NCBI RefSeq assembly: GCF_017874215.1
Contig: NZ_JAGGLB010000047.1
Span: 1-62,202, forward strand
Direction of reading: 5' to 3'
From: Paenibacillus eucommiae
Lineage (GTDB): Bacteria; Bacillota; Bacilli; Paenibacillales; NBRC-103111
DNA length: 62,202 nucleotides
How positions within the stretch are numbered: position 1 is the first letter of the stretch; each line of letters starts with the position of its first letter. This document shows positions 28,314 to 36,854 of this stretch, piece by piece. The translations under genes and the position numbers were made by a program. Below the pieces are notes generated by a model. It was given only the letters and a program-made list of their open reading frames with translations, had not been told where the DNA came from and searched no databases.

Positions 28314-30967
28314 GGAAGCTCTCCCCCAGCGACAAGCAAAGCTCTTACGTTCAAGCAGTTAAGCACCTTCTCCTGCAGACTCCCCGTCGTATAAAAATAA
28401 TGGTTGGTTGCTTCATAGCCGATCCGTGAGTCGAGGCGCATTATTTCGTATAATGCTTTGGCGGTGTCAATCTCTCGATCAACGATCGTCAGCAGTTTTT
28501 CGCGCAGCTCCTTCTTTACGTGTTGACTGCGTGCCTTGGCCAGCCGGTCGCGTAGGATGACGAAAGTAATTTGCAAATATGTACTATAGAAATGATGGAA
28601 AGCACCTTGCGCCGCGTGTTGTAATAGGTTAAATTCGGAACGTTGCCCCGGGGTAATGTACCTTTCCGCTTTCGCAATCAGCTCCAGACCTTTTTTCCAT
28701 CCAAGTGAAAGCTTCTTGAACTGGGTAGCAAACTTGTCTGACGGATAAATACTGCGCCATCTTTGCAAATCATCGTAAGGAAATCCGATCATCGTTGATT
28801 TATATCCGGTTGGCTGCAAATACAATAAGTTTGACGGACCGTAATTTTGCGGCGCAATGTATACTACCCCACATTCGAAAGGAAATTCGGTAAAGGCGCG
28901 GCTGAAAGCAGTCGATGCGTCGGCGATTGCATCCCCAGCCTGAGTGCCGAATTTCCCGTGCAACAAGGTGCGGATTCTGGATTCCGGCTGACCGTCGTTC
29001 TCCCAATAATATTCACTCACCAGCTCCAAATTGGGGGACGGGTATCCTCCAAGCGTCCAACTTAACTGCAACCCGGAGACACCCGACTCCATTAATCCTT
29101 CGATATGCTTCTGCACGAGATCGAAAACGGGCAGGAACGGTACCGCCGCGCATTCCCACGTATTGTTGAACTGAACTTTGGCCATCGCTTTCAAACCCCG
29201 CTCATGAGCGACCTTCCAAGTATTACGGGACAATTCGCTCGGACCCACATTCGAGATCGAATAATCTACGATAATTCCTGGAATTTCTGCGACATTCGTC
29301 GCCATCTGATGCTCGCTCGTACACATAACGCTGATGCCATCAGGCAGCAGTTTAATTCCATTCATCACATCGTCTTCAGACCAACCATATCCGGGAGCCC
29401 ACCCCCACGTCCAACAGATGATACGTGCTTCCGGACTGACACTATGTGCGCCCTCGGTGACAACCCGAACCACTTCAGCGATCACTTCGTGAGCTTCCCT
29501 ATCGCTACAACGCTGACAGTTCGTCTTGCCTTGTGACCCTGAATAACAATTCGTCAAATTTTCCGACATCGTTATCATAAAGATGCCGCCAAGTCCCGGT
29601 ACATCTCGGAACAATCGCGCTGTTCCTTCTCGTAAATATTGCTGGATATCCGGATGCGAAGTGCATAATGTGGCGTATTCCCCTACGACGTGACCCCTCC
29701 ACTCAGGATGTCTCTCGAAGAAGGGTAGCGGCATCGTACGAGGCTCGTTGTAATAAAGATAGATGCGAATACCATAGTCGGCGGCCCGATCAACAAGCTT
29801 GCGCAAGCCTCCCATTCGTATATCGCAGCCGTGCGACAGTTCGGGCGCCTCCTCCCACTGCACAAGGTTGTACATCACACTCTGCAGCCAAACACCGTTG
29901 ACGCCCAATTCGGACAACCTCTCCAGTAAATCATCGGGATATGGATTTAGGTCAGGATCGATAAACGGATCACCAAAGACAGCAAAGTATGAATAAACAT
30001 AGCGCAGGTCGACTTTGGTCGTCCGTTTGCTGCTTCCCGCCTGCAGAATCGGCCCTTTAGCCCGTAACATTTGCCGCGCAATATACTGCAATCCGCGCAA
30101 TAGGCCGACCTCGTCCACCGCCTTTATATCAATGCCGTCCGGTCCAATGTGAACTTCATGGCTTTCCGCGAGCAATTCGGCGTTCGGTGCAAGCTCCAGC
30201 CGAATACACTGCTCTTCGGCTAACGCCTGCCATCCTTGCCCCCCAAATGTATGAGCTTCACCCGTCGTCAGAGGTATCCCCCAGCGCTCCAGATGTCGTT
30301 TCGCGAAGCGCTCAGCAAACTTCATCACCCACTTAGTACCATGCGGATAGACAACCGTCCAGCGTTGGTCAATAACGATTACGTCTTCATCCGAAGCTGC
30401 TGAATAAGAAGAATTCGCTACTTCACTCTCAGTCCATTCAAACGTATCATCGGAAAAAGCAAACTGATTCATAAAGGAAAATGGTCGTTCCGCGCTGCCC
30501 CTACTTCTATCCTTCAATGGAAAATGTGCGTGGAGATGCTCCTTCAACTCCCGTGTCCGACGTTGTTCATTAGATGTGAGTGGGCGATATTTCACAGGCT
30601 CCGACAACGGTTTCAAGCTGCCCAATTTAATCCATAAAAAGTCGTCTTCCTTCAGCGCAAACTCTAGCTGCTCCTCTGTCCAACCGAGCAGGACGAGTAA
30701 CTGCTCGTAAGGAAGCAAATGCCAGTTGAAGCGAATAATCGTAATAAACCCGCGTTGCAGCCAAATGGGGTCGATATCCGGCGAATCTGCAAGCCCCATC
30801 TCTTCCGCAAGCTCAATCACCTGCTCACTGCTGGCTCCAATCACCTTGGCGATTCTATCAGGGGAGACAAGCCCCCAATTTCGCCATACAACAGCCTGAA
30901 AGCGTGTCGGGAAATGTGGAAACTCAAGCGCTTTCTTATCCTTGCTGGTTTCAAATTCGACGTACAT
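28310..30967 (-). CDS. Large putative glycoside hydrolase (GH20/GH67-like fold)
   Basis: 885 residues from ATG 30967 (GGAGGGGG eight bases upstream; the frame is open to 31048). The N-terminal about 115 residues include an HTH-like stretch (SPDRIAKVIGASSEQVIELAEEMG). A GH20b/GH67N-like alpha/beta domain follows (about 225-340, ending LLRGLQYIARQMLRA), then a TIM-barrel region (about 350-660; VNGVWLQSVMYN, IRIYLYYNEPR, IFMITMSEN, IICWTWGWAPGYGW, LQLSWTLGGYPSPN) and an alpha-helical C-terminus. No signal peptide, so cytoplasmic. It is probably an intracellular glycosidase acting on imported oligosaccharide; I cannot assign a catalytic pair or CAZy family with confidence. Its N-terminus is duplicated as a fragment at 19035-19096. 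Confidence 0.75.
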   Translation of the reverse strand: MYVEFETSKDKKALEFPHFPTRFQAVVWRNWGLVSPDRIAKVIGASSEQVIELAEEMGLADSPDIDPIWLQRGFITIIRFNWHLLPYEQLLVLLGWTEEQLEFALKEDDFLWIKLGSLKPLSEPVKYRPLTSNEQRRTRELKEHLHAHFPLKDRSRGSAERPFSFMNQFAFSDDTFEWTESEVANSSYSAASDEDVIVIDQRWTVVYPHGTKWVMKFAERFAKRHLERWGIPLTTGEAHTFGGQGWQALAEEQCIRLELAPNAELLAESHEVHIGPDGIDIKAVDEVGLLRGLQYIARQMLRAKGPILQAGSSKRTTKVDLRYVYSYFAVFGDPFIDPDLNPYPDDLLERLSELGVNGVWLQSVMYNLVQWEEAPELSHGCDIRMGGLRKLVDRAADYGIRIYLYYNEPRTMPLPFFERHPEWRGHVVGEYATLCTSHPDIQQYLREGTARLFRDVPGLGGIFMITMSENLTNCYSGSQGKTNCQRCSDREAHEVIAEVVRVVTEGAHSVSPEARIICWTWGWAPGYGWSEDDVMNGIKLLPDGISVMCTSEHQMATNVAEIPGIIVDYSISNVGPSELSRNTWKVAHERGLKAMAKVQFNNTWECAAVPFLPVFDLVQKHIEGLMESGVSGLQLSWTLGGYPSPNLELVSEYYWENDGQPESRIRTLLHGKFGTQAGDAIADASTAFSRAFTEFPFECGVVYIAPQNYGPSNLLYLQPTGYKSTMIGFPYDDLQRWRSIYPSDKFATQFKKLSLGWKKGLELIAKAERYITPGQRSEFNLLQHAAQGAFHHFYSTYLQITFVILRDRLAKARSQHVKKELREKLLTIVDREIDTAKALYEIMRLDSRIGYEATNHYFYTTGSLQEKVLNCLNVRALLVAGGELP

Positions 30968-31093
30968 GAAAAAGCCCCCTCCATCTATGAATAAAACTAT
31001 CCCCGTCCAAGTATAAACGCCTATCGCCACCCTCGGGTATGGCAACACAACGTTTTTATCGAGACTTCAGATGCGTATATAGACACAGAATAA

Positions 31094-31144
31094 TCTACAA
31101 TATCATTACCAAAAAATAACCTGTCCTGAAATTCTGTCAGAAAC
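31094..31144 (-). pseudogene. Amidohydrolase gene shred
   Basis: About 50 bp nearly identical to part of the amidohydrolase at 22307-23206, reading FLTEFQDRLFFGND on the minus strand. It ends exactly where the conserved promoter-like block begins, so it marks a recombination junction upstream of the glycosidase gene. Confidence 0.8.
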
Positions 31145-31149
31145 ACACT

Positions 31150-31245
31150 TTTATTCAAGCGTTTTCATAGTTTTAATGATAGCACCGGTCAAGTACAAGG
31201 TTCCATACCAAAAGCTTAAGATTTGGTGGATAATTTTAAAGAAAA
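31150..31245 (-). promoter_or_regulatory. Second copy of the conserved upstream control region
   Basis: Aligns with 27867-27960 over about 90 bp (shared CAAGGTTCCATACCAA and CTTAAGATTTGGTGGATA on the plus strand). The cre-like core is weaker here (ATGAAAACGCTTGAA on the minus strand). It lies about 180 bp upstream of the glycosidase start and probably drives it. Confidence 0.55.
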
Positions 31246-31393
31246 GTAAAAAAAGTCTCACCGAAATTAGATGGCTTTTCGTCCACATCAGGTCCGCATT
31301 TACAAAGTCACTTGTTAAGAGTACAATTATTAAACATATATACTACCCAAAAAGATACCATTATTATAGATCGAGTCCTGGAGGAGGTTTATC

Positions 31394-31762
31394 ATGGCCG
31401 GCAATAAAGAAAACCGTATTTATAACTGCGAAAAAGAGCTAACGCTCTCTGTGATTGGCGGTAAATGGAAGATGATTATATTGTGGCACTTAGGTAAAGA
31501 AGGCACTAAACGCTTCGGAGAATTAAAATCGCTAATTCCCGATATCACTCAGAAAATGTTAGTTAATCAGCTCCGCGAACTGGAGGAAGACCTGATTATT
31601 GATCGGAAAGTGTACCCTGTCGTCCCTCCTAAGGTTGAATATTCTTTAACGGAATATGGGGTCAGCCTGATTCCTGTTCTGGATTTAATGTATGACTGGG
31701 GCAAAAAATACATGGAAACAGCTGCCATCAAGCAAGTAAAAATCAGAAGCATTGATTTATGA
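31394..31762 (+). CDS. hxlR: HxlR-type winged-helix regulator
   Basis: 122-residue HxlR/DUF24 winged-helix protein: CEKELTLSVIGGKWKMIILWHLG, then FGELKSLIPDITQKMLVNQLRELEEDGLI-like recognition helix (here EEDLIIDR), wing VPPKVEYSLTEYG. The Cys at residue 12 matches the conserved cysteine of HxlR that reacts with formaldehyde. In Bacillus subtilis HxlR activates hxlAB on formaldehyde exposure, and those genes lie 700 bp downstream here, in the same direction. ATG 31394 is preceded by GGAGGAGG. A repeat copy and a terminator separate it from its targets. Confidence 0.9.
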   Translation: MAGNKENRIYNCEKELTLSVIGGKWKMIILWHLGKEGTKRFGELKSLIPDITQKMLVNQLRELEEDLIIDRKVYPVVPPKVEYSLTEYGVSLIPVLDLMYDWGKKYMETAAIKQVKIRSIDL

Positions 31763-31763
31763 G

Positions 31764-32154
31764 ATGAGAAAAACGTCTTGTGGCGTCCTTTGAGGTGCGT
31801 GTTCCTGACGCTAGTGCGGGGGGAGGGAAGGGCTGTGGGCTCCAGCCGCTGTTAAAGATGTGTTTCCTTGATTGGACTAGGCAGGTAGAAACACATCTTT
31901 AAATGCGGACGCTATCGCTCTTCCACCCACAGCCCTTCCCTCTTTCTAGCTACAATCGCACGAACACCAAGCTCAAACCGACAGCCAGCAAGAGTTTTTC
32001 TCTTGGTTAGATGAGATTTCCTAGTAGAACCAGTCGCTGGGGATGAAGTGCGGGCGCAGCTGAGCAGGATCTGCTACTTTAACGATGTTTTTCATCGTTA
32101 AAAGCAACAGCTCCTCTCCTCATACATACTTTAACGATGAAAAACATCGTTAAG
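31764..32154 (+). repeat. Structured repeat family, copy B (most complete)
   Basis: Begins two bases after the hxlR stop. Modules in order: a 5' block (AAACGTCTTGTGGCGTCCTTTGA); a long nested hairpin at 31823-31942 with a 17-bp perfect outer stem (31823-31839 with 31926-31942, GAGGGAAGGGCTGTGGG) and a 15-bp perfect inner stem (31852-31866 with 31888-31902, TTAAAGATGTGTTTC); a conserved single-stranded-type block to about 32070; and two opposed palindromes at 32078-32102 (T5 loop) and 32130-32154 (A5 loop). No protein is credible across it. Confidence 0.9.
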
Positions 32155-32220
32155 TGACATGAGAAGGCCTCCCCCTCTTCGTACTCGATCACTGAAGCAC
32201 TGAGATCCTATTAAATCCCT

Positions 32221-32270
32221 ATCCCTTGTTCCGCCTTGTTTTCCCGGGCTGCAGACAAGGGATTTTTTTG
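32221..32270 (+). terminator. Intrinsic terminator
   Basis: ATCCCTTGT (32221-32229) pairs perfectly with ACAAGGGAT (32255-32263), followed by seven T and a further T-rich run. It ends the hxlR transcript, so hxlAB must have its own promoter. Confidence 0.85.
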
Positions 32271-32302
32271 TTTTTTTTTGGGCTATGCCCCCTTCAGAAT
32301 AC

Positions 32303-32381
32303 AGTCACTACTAGGTGACTAAGGTGCTTATAAAGTAACTTACTCACTTATTCTATAGTATAAAAAAGGTGACTATTTCAC
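32303..32381 (+). promoter_or_regulatory. hxlAB promoter with candidate HxlR operators
   Basis: Three small inverted repeats occur here: AGTCAC-N6-GTGACT (32303-32320), AGTAA-C-TTACT (32334-32344) and GTGA-CTATT-TCAC (32369-32381). A good -10 (TATAGT, 32354-32359) has no recognisable -35, which fits an activated promoter: the first two repeats would place an activator upstream of and over the -35. B. subtilis HxlR binds two sites ahead of hxlAB. That these repeats are the sites is my inference. Confidence 0.55.
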
Positions 32382-32461
32382 ATTAAAGTGCCTACTTCCC
32401 TTTTGGAAAGTTAGGCTTTAGGATAAGGGGGTAGCACAAACGATAACGAGGAGTGGTTCAG

Positions 32462-33094
32462 ATGAAATTGCAATTGGCATTGGATCTTGTGAACATAGAG
32501 GAAGCCAAACAGGTGGTAAATGAAGTACAAGCTTACATCGATATTATCGAAATAGGTACGCCAGTAGTGATCAACGAAGGACTTCGTGCAGTTAAAGAAT
32601 TAAAGGAAGCCTTCCCTTCCCTGCTCGTTCTCGCCGATTTGAAAATCATGGATGCAGGTGCCTACGAAGTCATGAAAGCTTCTGAAGCCGGTGCCGATAT
32701 CATCACCGTTCTGGGCGCAACAGATGACGCAACCATCCAAGGTGCCGTAGCAGAAGCTAAAAAACAAGGCAAAAGCATTCTGGTCGATATGATCAACGTA
32801 AAAAATATTGCGCAAAGAGCCAGAGAAATAGATGCGCTTGGCGTTGATTACATTTGTGTTCATACGGGCTATGATCTTCAAGCCGCAGGACAAAGCTCTT
32901 TTGAGGATCTCAAAATCATTAAAGCTGTAGTAAAAAATGCTAAAACAGCTATTGCAGGCGGCATTAAATTGGCGACACTGCCAGAAGTCATCCAGGCTAA
33001 ACCGGATCTGATCATCGTTGGGGGCGGCATCACTGGTCAAGCAGATAAGCCAGCCACTGCAGCCGAAATGAGAAAACTAATTGCAGCGGGGTAA
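32462..33094 (+). CDS. hxlA: 3-hexulose-6-phosphate synthase
   Basis: 210 residues, the family's usual length. A TIM-barrel enzyme of the OMP-decarboxylase superfamily that condenses formaldehyde with ribulose 5-phosphate. Seen: LQLALDLV at the N-terminus, the superfamily catalytic segment LADLKIMDAG, VDMINVKN, ICVHTGYDLQAAG, and the phosphate-binding IAGGIK and IVGGGITGQADK motifs. Start ATG 32462 has GGAG eight bases before it; an upstream in-frame GTG (32453) has none. Forms the ribulose-monophosphate module with hxlB five bases downstream, a formaldehyde detoxification or assimilation pathway. Confidence 0.95.
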   Translation: MKLQLALDLVNIEEAKQVVNEVQAYIDIIEIGTPVVINEGLRAVKELKEAFPSLLVLADLKIMDAGAYEVMKASEAGADIITVLGATDDATIQGAVAEAKKQGKSILVDMINVKNIAQRAREIDALGVDYICVHTGYDLQAAGQSSFEDLKIIKAVVKNAKTAIAGGIKLATLPEVIQAKPDLIIVGGGITGQADKPATAAEMRKLIAAG

Positions 33095-33099
33095 GCATC

Positions 33100-33660
33100 A
33101 TGGCGCATACAACAGATTACGCTTCTGATATTATAAAAGAGCTGCAGCAGAGCATTTCGCTCATCGCGGCAGCGGAATCCGATCTTCTGGTTGAAGCCAT
33201 TCAAAAAGCAGGAAAAATATTCGTTGCCGGAGCAGGCCGGTCAGGGCTTATGAGTAAAGCATTTACAATGCGGCTTATGCAAATGGGGCTGAACGCATAT
33301 GTAGTAGGTGAAACCGTCACTCCCGGACTCGATCAGGAAGATCTGCTAATCATTTCATCAGGATCTGGTGAAACCAAGGGTTTGGTTTCGATGGCTGAGA
33401 AAACCCGCCAGATCGGTGGTGTCCTAGCAGCGGTCACTCTTGCACCTGAATCAACGATTGGAAAATTAGCGGACGTTATTGTTAAGCTGCCTGGTTCGTC
33501 CAAAAGCCAATCTGAAGGCGGATTTACTACCAGTCAACCCATGGCCTCTCTTTTCGAGCAGACTCTGCTGGTGTTCTATGACGCAATCATCTTGAAGCTG
33601 ATGGAACATAAGGGACTAGACTCCAACACCATGTATAGTAGACACGCCAATTTGGAATAG
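33100..33660 (+). CDS. hxlB: 6-phospho-3-hexuloisomerase
   Basis: 186-residue SIS-domain isomerase that converts hexulose 6-phosphate to fructose 6-phosphate, completing formaldehyde fixation. The sugar-phosphate site is visible as FVAGAGRSGLMSKAF and the SGSGETKGL loop, with the C-terminal MASLFEQTLLVFYDAI typical of PHI. ATG 33100 follows hxlA by five bases; the ribosome site GCAGCGG lies within the end of hxlA, so the genes are co-translated. A tandem repeat and a bidirectional terminator follow. Confidence 0.95.
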   Translation: MAHTTDYASDIIKELQQSISLIAAAESDLLVEAIQKAGKIFVAGAGRSGLMSKAFTMRLMQMGLNAYVVGETVTPGLDQEDLLIISSGSGETKGLVSMAEKTRQIGGVLAAVTLAPESTIGKLADVIVKLPGSSKSQSEGGFTTSQPMASLFEQTLLVFYDAIILKLMEHKGLDSNTMYSRHANLE

Positions 33661-33686
33661 TGCCCTGGATAATAATACTGATAATA

Positions 33687-33776
33687 CTGATGTGATTGAT
33701 GTGCTTGATGTGCTTGATGTGACTGATGTGCTTGATGTGACTGATGTGACTGATGTGCTTGATGTGCTTGATGTGA
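33687..33776 (+). repeat. 9-bp tandem repeat, ten units
   Basis: Ten contiguous copies of YTGATGTGM with C/T at the first and A/C at the last position. Read on the plus strand it gives a DVL/DVT repeat, and on the minus strand a Ser/Thr repeat, but neither frame has a ribosome site or homology. It lies just downstream of hxlB, followed by about 110 bp with nothing recognised. Likely a length-variable minisatellite. Confidence 0.9.
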
Positions 33777-33888
33777 TCGCCGAGACTGCTAAGAATGCTA
33801 AGACTACGAACACTGCAATTACTGCGAAAACTGCTGCCAACGGCGGACGGTATGCCGAATCATCGGAGCCTTCTTTTACACCCAACAC

Positions 33889-33932
33889 CAAAAAGCCAGC
33901 ATGCGTATAGATGAACGCACTCTGGCTTTTAA
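33889..33932. terminator. Bidirectional terminator between hxlB and the Rieske oxidoreductase
   Basis: AAAAGCCAG (33891-33899) pairs with CTGGCTTTT (33922-33930), extended by GCGT/ACGC. There are A-rich and T-rich flanks on both sides, so it can stop both converging transcripts. Confidence 0.85.
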
Positions 33933-33942
33933 TGTCTTTAAT

Positions 33943-35481
33943 TCAATTCAATTTTGCTAATGATTTTTTGGCCGGCCCCTCCATAACATCTCCATCAAAT
34001 GTAAATCTGGAGCCATGGCAAGGACAATCCCAGCTTCGATCTCCATCATTCCATTCAACCTCACAGCCCATATGTGTACATGTCGTATCAACTAGATGCA
34101 GCTTGCCCTGGTCATCCTTGTAAGCACCCGCTCTTTTTCCATTTACAGTAACAACTGAGCCTTCTCCCGGCTCTAAATCTTCAGGCTTTCTATGAACAAT
34201 TTCCAGTTTTCCTGCAATAAGATGCTTGGCCACATCTGCATTCTGCACAACAAAGTTCTTTACATCTGGAGTCAGATCAAACCGGGAAGGTGTATAAAGC
34301 TCGTGATAGGGATTGTCGTTTCCAAGGATCAAATCTCTTAACAGCAGCGCGGCAGCCGTCCCCGTACTCATCCCCCATTTCCGGTATCCTGTTGCCACAT
34401 ACATGTTCGGTTTGAGCGAGGAAATCTGGCCAATGTATGGAATTTTATCTAAAGTAGTCAAGTCTTGAGCCGACCAGCGATAAGCAATTTCTTGGATACC
34501 AAACGTATCCTCTGCGAAAGCTTGCAGCGCTTCATAGTGCTGTATGGTACATATGCCTTGCCCTGTTTTATGGTTTTGGCCGCCAATAAGGATCAGATTT
34601 TCGCCGCTGCTCGTAGTCGTGTAACGAATCGATCGCTTCGGATCCTCAGCACTTAAGTACATACCACCCGGATACTGCTTATCGCTTTTTATTCCAAGCA
34701 CATAAGACCTTTGCGCATGCAATCTTGAAAAGTAAAACCCCATCCCATCATAAAAAGGAAAGTGTGAACACGAAATCATGTTTTCGCATGAAATTTCAAA
34801 GCCATCTTGCGTAATCACTTTGGAAGAGGGAGCTTCCTCCATCGTTTTGGCTGTTGTGTTCTCGTAAATAACTCCTCCCTCGTCCACAATCTTTTGGACC
34901 AGCACAGCTAAATATTGCAGGGGGTGAAACTGTGCTTGCTTTTTCATTTCGATTGCTGCCTTAATTGGCAGCGGAATAGCGATCCGGGTCACATACTCCC
35001 CATTAATTCCAAGCTTCTGATAGGCAGCAAACTCATCATTGATTTTTTTCATAGACGATTCGGTGTTAGTGTAAACATAAGCATCTTGCTCGCTAAATCC
35101 GCATTCGATCTTGTGCTCGTCTACCGTTTGTTTTATAAAATTCAGAGCATCCATATTGGCTTGATAGTAGAGCTTAGCTTGTTCTTGGCCGATCTGTTTA
35201 ATTAACTCATCGTAAATGATATCGTGCTGCGCAGTTATTTTAGCTGTAGTGTGGCCGGTTGTGCCGTTGAGTATATTTCCTGCTTCTAACAATGCAACCT
35301 TTACGCCTGCCTTGGCTAATAAGTAAGCAGTCGTAATGCCAGAAATCCCCCCACCTACAACTGCAGTGTCCACAGTAATATGCTGATCAAGCTTAGGGAA
35401 AGAGGGGAGATTGGTTGATGCTCTCCAGTAAGGTTCTGGAAACTGTGGCAATTCTTTTTTGGGGACGTTGGTCTCGATCAT
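33943..35481 (-). CDS. FAD-dependent oxidoreductase with C-terminal Rieske [2Fe-2S] domain
   Basis: 512 residues. The N-terminal DAO-type FAD domain has the dinucleotide motif VVGGGISGITTAYLLAKAG (about 39-57) and the fingerprint MYVATGYRKWGMSTG near residue 360. The last about 90 residues form a Rieske ferredoxin with the two-box CTHMGC and CPCHGS ligands. Fusions of this type are common in Bacilli, but their substrates are unknown; electron transfer from the iron-sulfur centre to FAD-bound amine or hydroxyacid chemistry is the likely scheme. Start ATG 35481 is set by GGAGG six bases upstream. It is divergent from the DUF2935 gene, with a 122-bp shared control region. Confidence 0.9.
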   Translation of the reverse strand: MIETNVPKKELPQFPEPYWRASTNLPSFPKLDQHITVDTAVVGGGISGITTAYLLAKAGVKVALLEAGNILNGTTGHTTAKITAQHDIIYDELIKQIGQEQAKLYYQANMDALNFIKQTVDEHKIECGFSEQDAYVYTNTESSMKKINDEFAAYQKLGINGEYVTRIAIPLPIKAAIEMKKQAQFHPLQYLAVLVQKIVDEGGVIYENTTAKTMEEAPSSKVITQDGFEISCENMISCSHFPFYDGMGFYFSRLHAQRSYVLGIKSDKQYPGGMYLSAEDPKRSIRYTTTSSGENLILIGGQNHKTGQGICTIQHYEALQAFAEDTFGIQEIAYRWSAQDLTTLDKIPYIGQISSLKPNMYVATGYRKWGMSTGTAAALLLRDLILGNDNPYHELYTPSRFDLTPDVKNFVVQNADVAKHLIAGKLEIVHRKPEDLEPGEGSVVTVNGKRAGAYKDDQGKLHLVDTTCTHMGCEVEWNDGDRSWDCPCHGSRFTFDGDVMEGPAKKSLAKLN

Positions 35482-35603
35482 TATTTTCCTCCAGGGATAT
35501 GTCTTTCTAGTAATTTCCCCATTCCCATGAAAATAATGTATTTCGAACCCATCTGGGCGGATGCGCATATGGTATACAAATCAATTTGCGGGGGGTAACG
35601 CGC

Positions 35604-36419
35604 GTGGCAAATGAATTTGTACTTCGATCCTTGGACGAAATTCGCTTTTGGTCCAGAATCATGAAAGAACATTCCTTATTTTTGAGATTGGGTTTTCGCT
35701 GTGAGGATACTCAATTGATTCATGAAGCCAACTATTTTTATCATCTGTTTGAAGGCATCGAACAAAAATCACATACTTTCCCTGTAGATACAGATCCTTC
35801 AGTGATCCATCGCTTTAATGTGGAAGTCCATACGGCCGTTTCCCATATCTGGGTATTTAAAAGAAAAATATTGGGATTAATACTTTCCTGCAAGCTGCCA
35901 GGACAAAACAATTTCCCGCTTCTTGTTGACCATGTTAGCCGCGAAGCTAATTATTTCAGGAACCGCTTGGAAGAACTGAATCAAGGCAAGCTTGAACCTT
36001 TGCAGGATGCCATTATCGATGAAAATGTATTTTTCTTAAAAATCATGGCCGACCACGCCAAATTCATTGGCCATCTTCTCGATCCGTCCGAACGTAAGCT
36101 TGTTGATCAGGCACGGGAATTCAGCAACGATTTTGATCAACTCTTGTTTCAAGCAACGGATCTAAGCTCTATGCGGCCACAATCCCAAACCCAACCTCTT
36201 TTAAGCCAGTTCCTTGACCAGAACAAAGTTTCTGTAACATCATTGCGAGACTTTAAGCAGACTGCCAGGGATTTAATCGAGCAATGCAGAATAAAAAGCA
36301 TCATTCATCCTTTGTTGGCCGATCATGTGTTTAGAGAAGCCAACAGATTTTTGGAAATTATCGATATGTTTGAAAATCATTTGACTGGTGCATGCCAACC
36401 TATGATTTTGAGCCACTAG
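35604..36419 (+). CDS. DUF2935 domain protein
   Basis: 271 residues, all helical, made of two related halves (residues about 10-140 and 150-265). Each carries His/Glu positions typical of this family (IMKEHSLFLRL and IMADHAKFIGHLLD; ADHVFREANRFLEI), suggesting a hemerythrin-like or ferritin-like metal-binding four-helix bundle. Function unknown; it is a common Bacilli protein. The best start is GTG 35604, nine bases after a GGGGG run; the frame is open to 35586. Divergent from the Rieske oxidoreductase. A structured repeat begins right after its stop. Confidence 0.85.
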   Translation: MANEFVLRSLDEIRFWSRIMKEHSLFLRLGFRCEDTQLIHEANYFYHLFEGIEQKSHTFPVDTDPSVIHRFNVEVHTAVSHIWVFKRKILGLILSCKLPGQNNFPLLVDHVSREANYFRNRLEELNQGKLEPLQDAIIDENVFFLKIMADHAKFIGHLLDPSERKLVDQAREFSNDFDQLLFQATDLSSMRPQSQTQPLLSQFLDQNKVSVTSLRDFKQTARDLIEQCRIKSIIHPLLADHVFREANRFLEIIDMFENHLTGACQPMILSH

Positions 36420-36770
36420 CTATGAGAAAAATGCCTTGCGGCGTCCTTTGATGAGCGTGTTCTTGATGTGGGTGCGTTGCGGAGGGAATGGCTGTGGGTT
36501 CCAGCCGCTGTTAAAGATTTGTTCCCTTGAATGAAATGGATATGGAGGTAAGAACAAATCTTTAAAGGCGGACGCTTCCGCTCTTCCGCCCACAGCCATT
36601 CCCTCTCTTTAGCTACATTCGCACGAATCACACGAACACCTAGCTCAAACGGACTGCCAGCAAGGGTTCTTCTCTCGATTGGAGGAGATTTCCTAGCTGG
36701 CGCAGCGCTAGGAATGAATAGCACGCAGCTGAGAAGGATCTGCTACTCTAACGATGAAAAACATCGCCCA
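36420..36770 (+). repeat. Structured repeat family, copy C
   Basis: Starts immediately after the DUF2935 stop. The long hairpin at 36482-36605 has a 17-bp perfect outer stem (36482-36498 with 36589-36605, GAGGGAATGGCTGTGGG) and a 14-bp perfect inner stem (36511-36524 with 36552-36565). Compared with copy B both stems differ by paired changes. Only one degenerate palindrome (36748-36768) remains at the 3' end. The rest of the gap to 36854 shows nothing further. Confidence 0.9.
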
Positions 36771-36854
36771 TGTGCATCGCACGCTCAAAAGGACTGCCCA
36801 TAGAGGCTGCTTCCTGAAGGAAGGGGATAGTGGCGATATACTTCCTATATGACT

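Noticed and set aside
33692..33910. 72-codon frame over the 9-bp tandem repeat
   Set aside because: Low-complexity DVL/DVT translation of a minisatellite, no ribosome site, and the frame runs into the terminator.
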